Origin: Synergistaceae bacterium UBA5560
Lineage (GTDB): Bacteria > Synergistota > Synergistia > Synergistales > Aminiphilaceae
Assembly: GCA_002425685.1 (NCBI GenBank)
Contig: DIMS01000123.1
Coordinates: 367 to 23,602 of the forward strand
Direction of reading: 5' to 3'
DNA length: 23,236 nucleotides
In this document: one piece after another, positions 21,233-23,236 of the stretch
Position numbering within the stretch: position 1 is the stretch's first letter
How the letters are laid out: every line of letters starts with the position of its first letter
Position numbers and translations under genes: made by a program
The notes under the pieces: model-generated
What the model was told of the DNA's origin: nothing
The model's input: the letters and a program-made list of their open reading frames with translations, nothing else
Databases searched by the model: none

Positions 21233-22065
21233 TCCGGGAAATACTGGAAATTCTGGTCGGTGCGGGAAGCAGCCTCGGAGGGTTGTTCATTCTGGTGATT
21301 CTTTTCGTCTCCGCGGTGAAAGTTGTCCCGGAGTACCAGAGAGCGGTGGTTTTCCGCCTCGGGCGTCTCATCGCCGCAAAGGGACCCGGGCTGGTGCTCG
21401 TGATTCCCTTTGTGGATCGGGTACTCCGCGTGGATCTTCGGGTCGTGACCTTGGATGTTCCCGTTCAGGAGGTCATTACGAGGGACAACGTTCCCATCAA
21501 GGTGAACGCCGTAGTGTATTTCCGCGTCATGGATCCCTCCCGCTCCATGGTCGAAGTGGAGAACTACATCATGGCCACCAGCCAGCTCTCCCAGACCACG
21601 CTCCGGTCGGTCATCGGCAGGGCGGAACTGGACGAAGTGCTTTCCGCGAGGGACAAGATCAATCAGGAACTGCAGCAGATCATCGATGAAAGAACCGATC
21701 CCTGGGGGATCAAGGTGAGTGCCGTGGAAGTGAAGGAGTTGGAGCTTCCGGAAGGGATGAAACGCGCCATGGCTAGGCAGGCCGAGGCCGAGCGGGAGCG
21801 CCGGGCCAAGGTCATCAATGCCGAGGGCGAGTTCCAGGCGGCGGAACGGCTCACCGAGGCGGCACATCTCATGGAGAAATCTCCGGTGACGCTTCAGCTC
21901 CGGTATCTTCAGACGCTGCGGGAGGTTGCGAGCGAGAAGAATTCCACGACCATCTTCCCTCTTCCGATCGACCTGGTGAAACCCTTTCTTGAACGACACC
22001 TTCTTTCGGAAGCGAAGGAACAGGAGACTCGGGCTTCGGGGGAAAGGCACCAGGGTAATTCCTGA
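21229..22065 (+). CDS. SPFH/stomatin-like membrane protein (slipin)
   Basis: The 278-residue protein has one N-terminal membrane helix (about residues 16-34) followed by the SPFH domain: VVPEYQRAVVFRLGR, GPGLVLVIPFVDRVLRVDL, VQEVITRDNVPIKVNAVVYFRV and RSVIGRAELDEVLSARDKIN. A charged coiled-coil segment (ERRAKVINAEGEFQAAERL) follows, with a terminal tail. Such proteins oligomerise on the membrane and organise proteases. It starts at the ATG overlapping the nfeD stop (ATGA), the classic nfeD-stomatin arrangement, and is the bacterial counterpart of PH1511. It is the last gene of the radA transcription unit. Confidence 0.94.
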   Translation: MIREILEILVGAGSSLGGLFILVILFVSAVKVVPEYQRAVVFRLGRLIAAKGPGLVLVIPFVDRVLRVDLRVVTLDVPVQEVITRDNVPIKVNAVVYFRVMDPSRSMVEVENYIMATSQLSQTTLRSVIGRAELDEVLSARDKINQELQQIIDERTDPWGIKVSAVEVKELELPEGMKRAMARQAEAERERRAKVINAEGEFQAAERLTEAAHLMEKSPVTLQLRYLQTLREVASEKNSTTIFPLPIDLVKPFLERHLLSEAKEQETRASGERHQGNS

Positions 22066-22168
22066 CGCGAGGTGGGCGAGAGGGCACGCCTGCCTCGATA
22101 CTCGGTGTGCCGTGCCGTGGATGTTGTTTCCGGCGCAGGAGTGAGGAGTCGAACCGAGCTAGGGGCGT

Positions 22169-22210
22169 GGAGAGAACGGGGCGCGATGGGACGGCTTTGC
22201 GGTTCTCTCC
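22169..22210. repeat. Inverted repeat overlapping the leuS promoter
   Basis: GGAGAGAAC (22169-22177) and GTTCTCTCC (22202-22210) are perfect 9-bp arms around a 24-base loop, and the stem extends outward by a few pairs including G-U. The right arm enters the spacer of the predicted leuS promoter. No T run follows. It might be a weak terminator for the upstream operon or a protein-binding site. Confidence 0.45.
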
Positions 22211-22225
22211 GCGTCGTGGCATAAT
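22197..22225 (+). promoter_or_regulatory. leuS: Candidate promoter of leuS
   Basis: TTGCGG (22197-22202) and CATAAT (22220-22225) are spaced by 17 bp; the -10 box matches at 5 of 6 positions, the -35 at 3. The leader to the ATG would be about 145 nt. Confidence 0.5.
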
Positions 22226-22342
22226 GGTGCGCGTTTGCCGATCGGAGGTGTACCTCGAAAAAAGGTCCGCCTTGAAGCCAGGTTTTTCGGAAGGTGCCCG
22301 GGGGATGTGTTGTGCGTCGTTCCGGAGCAGAAGGGAATTTTC

Positions 22343-22360
22343 CGCCCGCCGAGGCGGGCG
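22343..22360 (+). promoter_or_regulatory. leuS: GC-rich hairpin next to the leuS ribosome binding site
   Basis: CGCCCGC (22343-22349) and GCGGGCG (22354-22360) form a 7-bp all-GC stem with a CGAG loop. AGGAGG begins at 22361, directly after the stem, ten bases before the ATG. The hairpin may limit or expose the ribosome site. Confidence 0.5.
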
Positions 22361-22376
22361 AGGAGGTCGCGACAGA

Positions 22377-23236
22377 ATGGGATACGATTTTCCGACCGTT
22401 GAAAAGAAGTGGCAGCAGTATTGGGAAGAGAAGGGCGTCTTTCACGTGGAACGGGATCCGGGCAAGCCCAAGTTCTATTGTCTGGAGATGTTTCCCTACC
22501 CGAGCGGTGCTCTGCATATGGGGCATCTTCGGAACTATTCCATCGGGGATCTGTTGGCCCGGTTCCTCTGGATGAAGGGATTCAACGTGCTGCATCCCAT
22601 GGGATTCGATGCCTTCGGGCTTCCCGCAGAGAATGCCGCCATCAAGTACGGTGTGCATCCCCATCAGTGGACGTGGCAGAATATCGAGCACATGACGGAC
22701 CAGCTCAAGCGGATGGGCTGCAGCTACGACTGGCGTCGTCGGGTGGAGAGCTGCAACCCCGACTATTACAGGTGGACGCAGTGGCTTTTCCTCCAGTTCT
22801 TCAAGAAGGGACTCGCCTACCGAAAGCATGCACCGGTGAACTGGTGTTCCGACTGCAAAACCGTTCTCGCCAACGAACAGGTGATTGACGGAGGGCATTG
22901 CTGGCGTTGCCACACGCCGGTGACGAAGCGCGCCCTCGAGCAGTGGTTCCTGCGCATTACCGACTATGCCCAGGAGTTGCTCGACTCACTCGAAGAGCTT
23001 CCCGGGTGGCCTGAGAGAGTACGTGTCATGCAGGAGAACTGGATCGGCCGATCCGAGGGTGTACGTCTCGCGTTTTCCGTTCCGGAATTCGGCGAAGAGC
23101 TGGAGACGTTTACCACCAGGTTCGATACCATTTTCGGCGTGACCTTCCTTGCCCTGGCTCCGGAGCATCCCCTGGTGGAAAAAATCATCGCACGCTCTCC
23201 TCAAGCGGAGAAATTGCGCTCCTTTGTTCGGGAAGT
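22377..23236 (+). CDS. leuS: Leucyl-tRNA synthetase, N-terminal part (runs off the window)
   Basis: The first 286 codons of a class Ia synthetase that attaches leucine to its tRNA. The start MGYDFPTVEKKWQQYWEEKG is typical. The ATP-binding HIGH motif appears as HMGH (47-50) in FPYPSGALHMGHLRNYSIGD, followed by HPMGFDAFGLPAENAA. A Cys4 zinc-binding insert (WCSDCKTVLANEQ with CWRCHTPV) and the beginning of the CP1 editing domain (TFTTRFDTIFG) are present. The ATG at 22377 has AGGAGG upstream. The KMSKS loop and the anticodon domain lie beyond the window. The shorter frame starting at 22294 is not coding. Confidence 0.96.
   Translation, partial: MGYDFPTVEKKWQQYWEEKGVFHVERDPGKPKFYCLEMFPYPSGALHMGHLRNYSIGDLLARFLWMKGFNVLHPMGFDAFGLPAENAAIKYGVHPHQWTWQNIEHMTDQLKRMGCSYDWRRRVESCNPDYYRWTQWLFLQFFKKGLAYRKHAPVNWCSDCKTVLANEQVIDGGHCWRCHTPVTKRALEQWFLRITDYAQELLDSLEELPGWPERVRVMQENWIGRSEGVRLAFSVPEFGEELETFTTRFDTIFGVTFLALAPEHPLVEKIIARSPQAEKLRSFVRE

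Larger units (their letters stand above)
22066..22376 (+). other. 311-bp structured gap between the SPFH gene and leuS
   Basis: No supported gene is seen here. Just after the SPFH stop is a 10-bp stem with two G-U pairs (22068-22077 with 22088-22097) lacking a T run. Next come a long inverted repeat, the leuS promoter and a leader of about 145 nt with a strong hairpin next to the ribosome site. There is no T-box signature (no specifier-stem or GGTGGNACCGCG-type sequence). Confidence 0.5.

Noticed and set aside
22140..22165. A possible tRNA T-loop on the minus strand (GGTTCGACTCC)
   Set aside because: The flanking bases do not form a 5-bp T stem, and no acceptor, D or anticodon arms can be drawn around it.
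22294..22575. A 93-codon frame over the leuS start
   Set aside because: Overlaps the certain leuS coding sequence in another frame and has no domain.

Overview
The window looks like chromosomal DNA of an anaerobic, amino-acid- or peptide-fermenting bacterium, at about 60% GC by eye. Gene content best fits Synergistota, with a clostridial relative as the second choice. The reasons are acyl-amino-acid hydrolases beside amino-acid-type carriers, a DRTGG / anti-sigma-kinase / [FeFe]-hydrogenase-like / PHP cassette, and a HisZ-dependent histidine operon. This is inference from content; no rRNA or other phylogenetic marker was compared.

Region 1 (1-6666) is mainly on the minus strand and concerns uptake and breakdown of N-acyl amino acids. 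A sodium:solute symporter (SSS; 5200-6582) is followed by a YfcC-family carrier (3561-4952), an N-acyl-D-amino-acid deacylase (2061-3392), an M20D amidohydrolase (818-1999) and an adenosine-specific-kinase-family protein (232-735). The first 188 bases, on the plus strand, are the C-terminus of a second SSS transporter that aligns with the first. Two paralogous symporters therefore bracket the island. An intrinsic terminator and a promoter with a palindrome in its spacer suggest that it is split into several transcription units.

Region 2 (6667-11460, plus strand) holds an orphan periplasmic binding protein, then a tightly coupled five-gene cassette: DRTGG protein, HATPase anti-sigma-type kinase, non-canonical [FeFe]-hydrogenase-like iron-sulfur protein, second DRTGG protein and PHP-domain protein. 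The first four overlap through TTGA, GTGA and ATGA junctions. The hydrogenase-like protein keeps the four cysteines expected to hold the H-cluster cubane but lacks the proton-relay cysteine, so it resembles a sensory rather than a catalytic hydrogenase. This cassette is the most interesting system in the window.

Region 3 (11492-18295, minus strand) is a histidine operon in the order hisD-hisZ-hisG-hisB-hisH-hisA-hisF, then a 304-bp gap and hisIE. HisG is the short form and its regulatory partner HisZ is encoded directly upstream. hisC and a recognisable histidinol-phosphatase gene are absent from the window. A good sigma-70 promoter lies upstream of hisD.

Region 4 (18498-23236, plus strand) is radA, then a membrane serine protease of the NfeD family and its SPFH/stomatin partner, joined by 4-base overlaps. 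A structured 311-bp gap follows, then the start of leuS, which runs off the window. No tRNA, rRNA, CRISPR array or insertion sequence was recognised.
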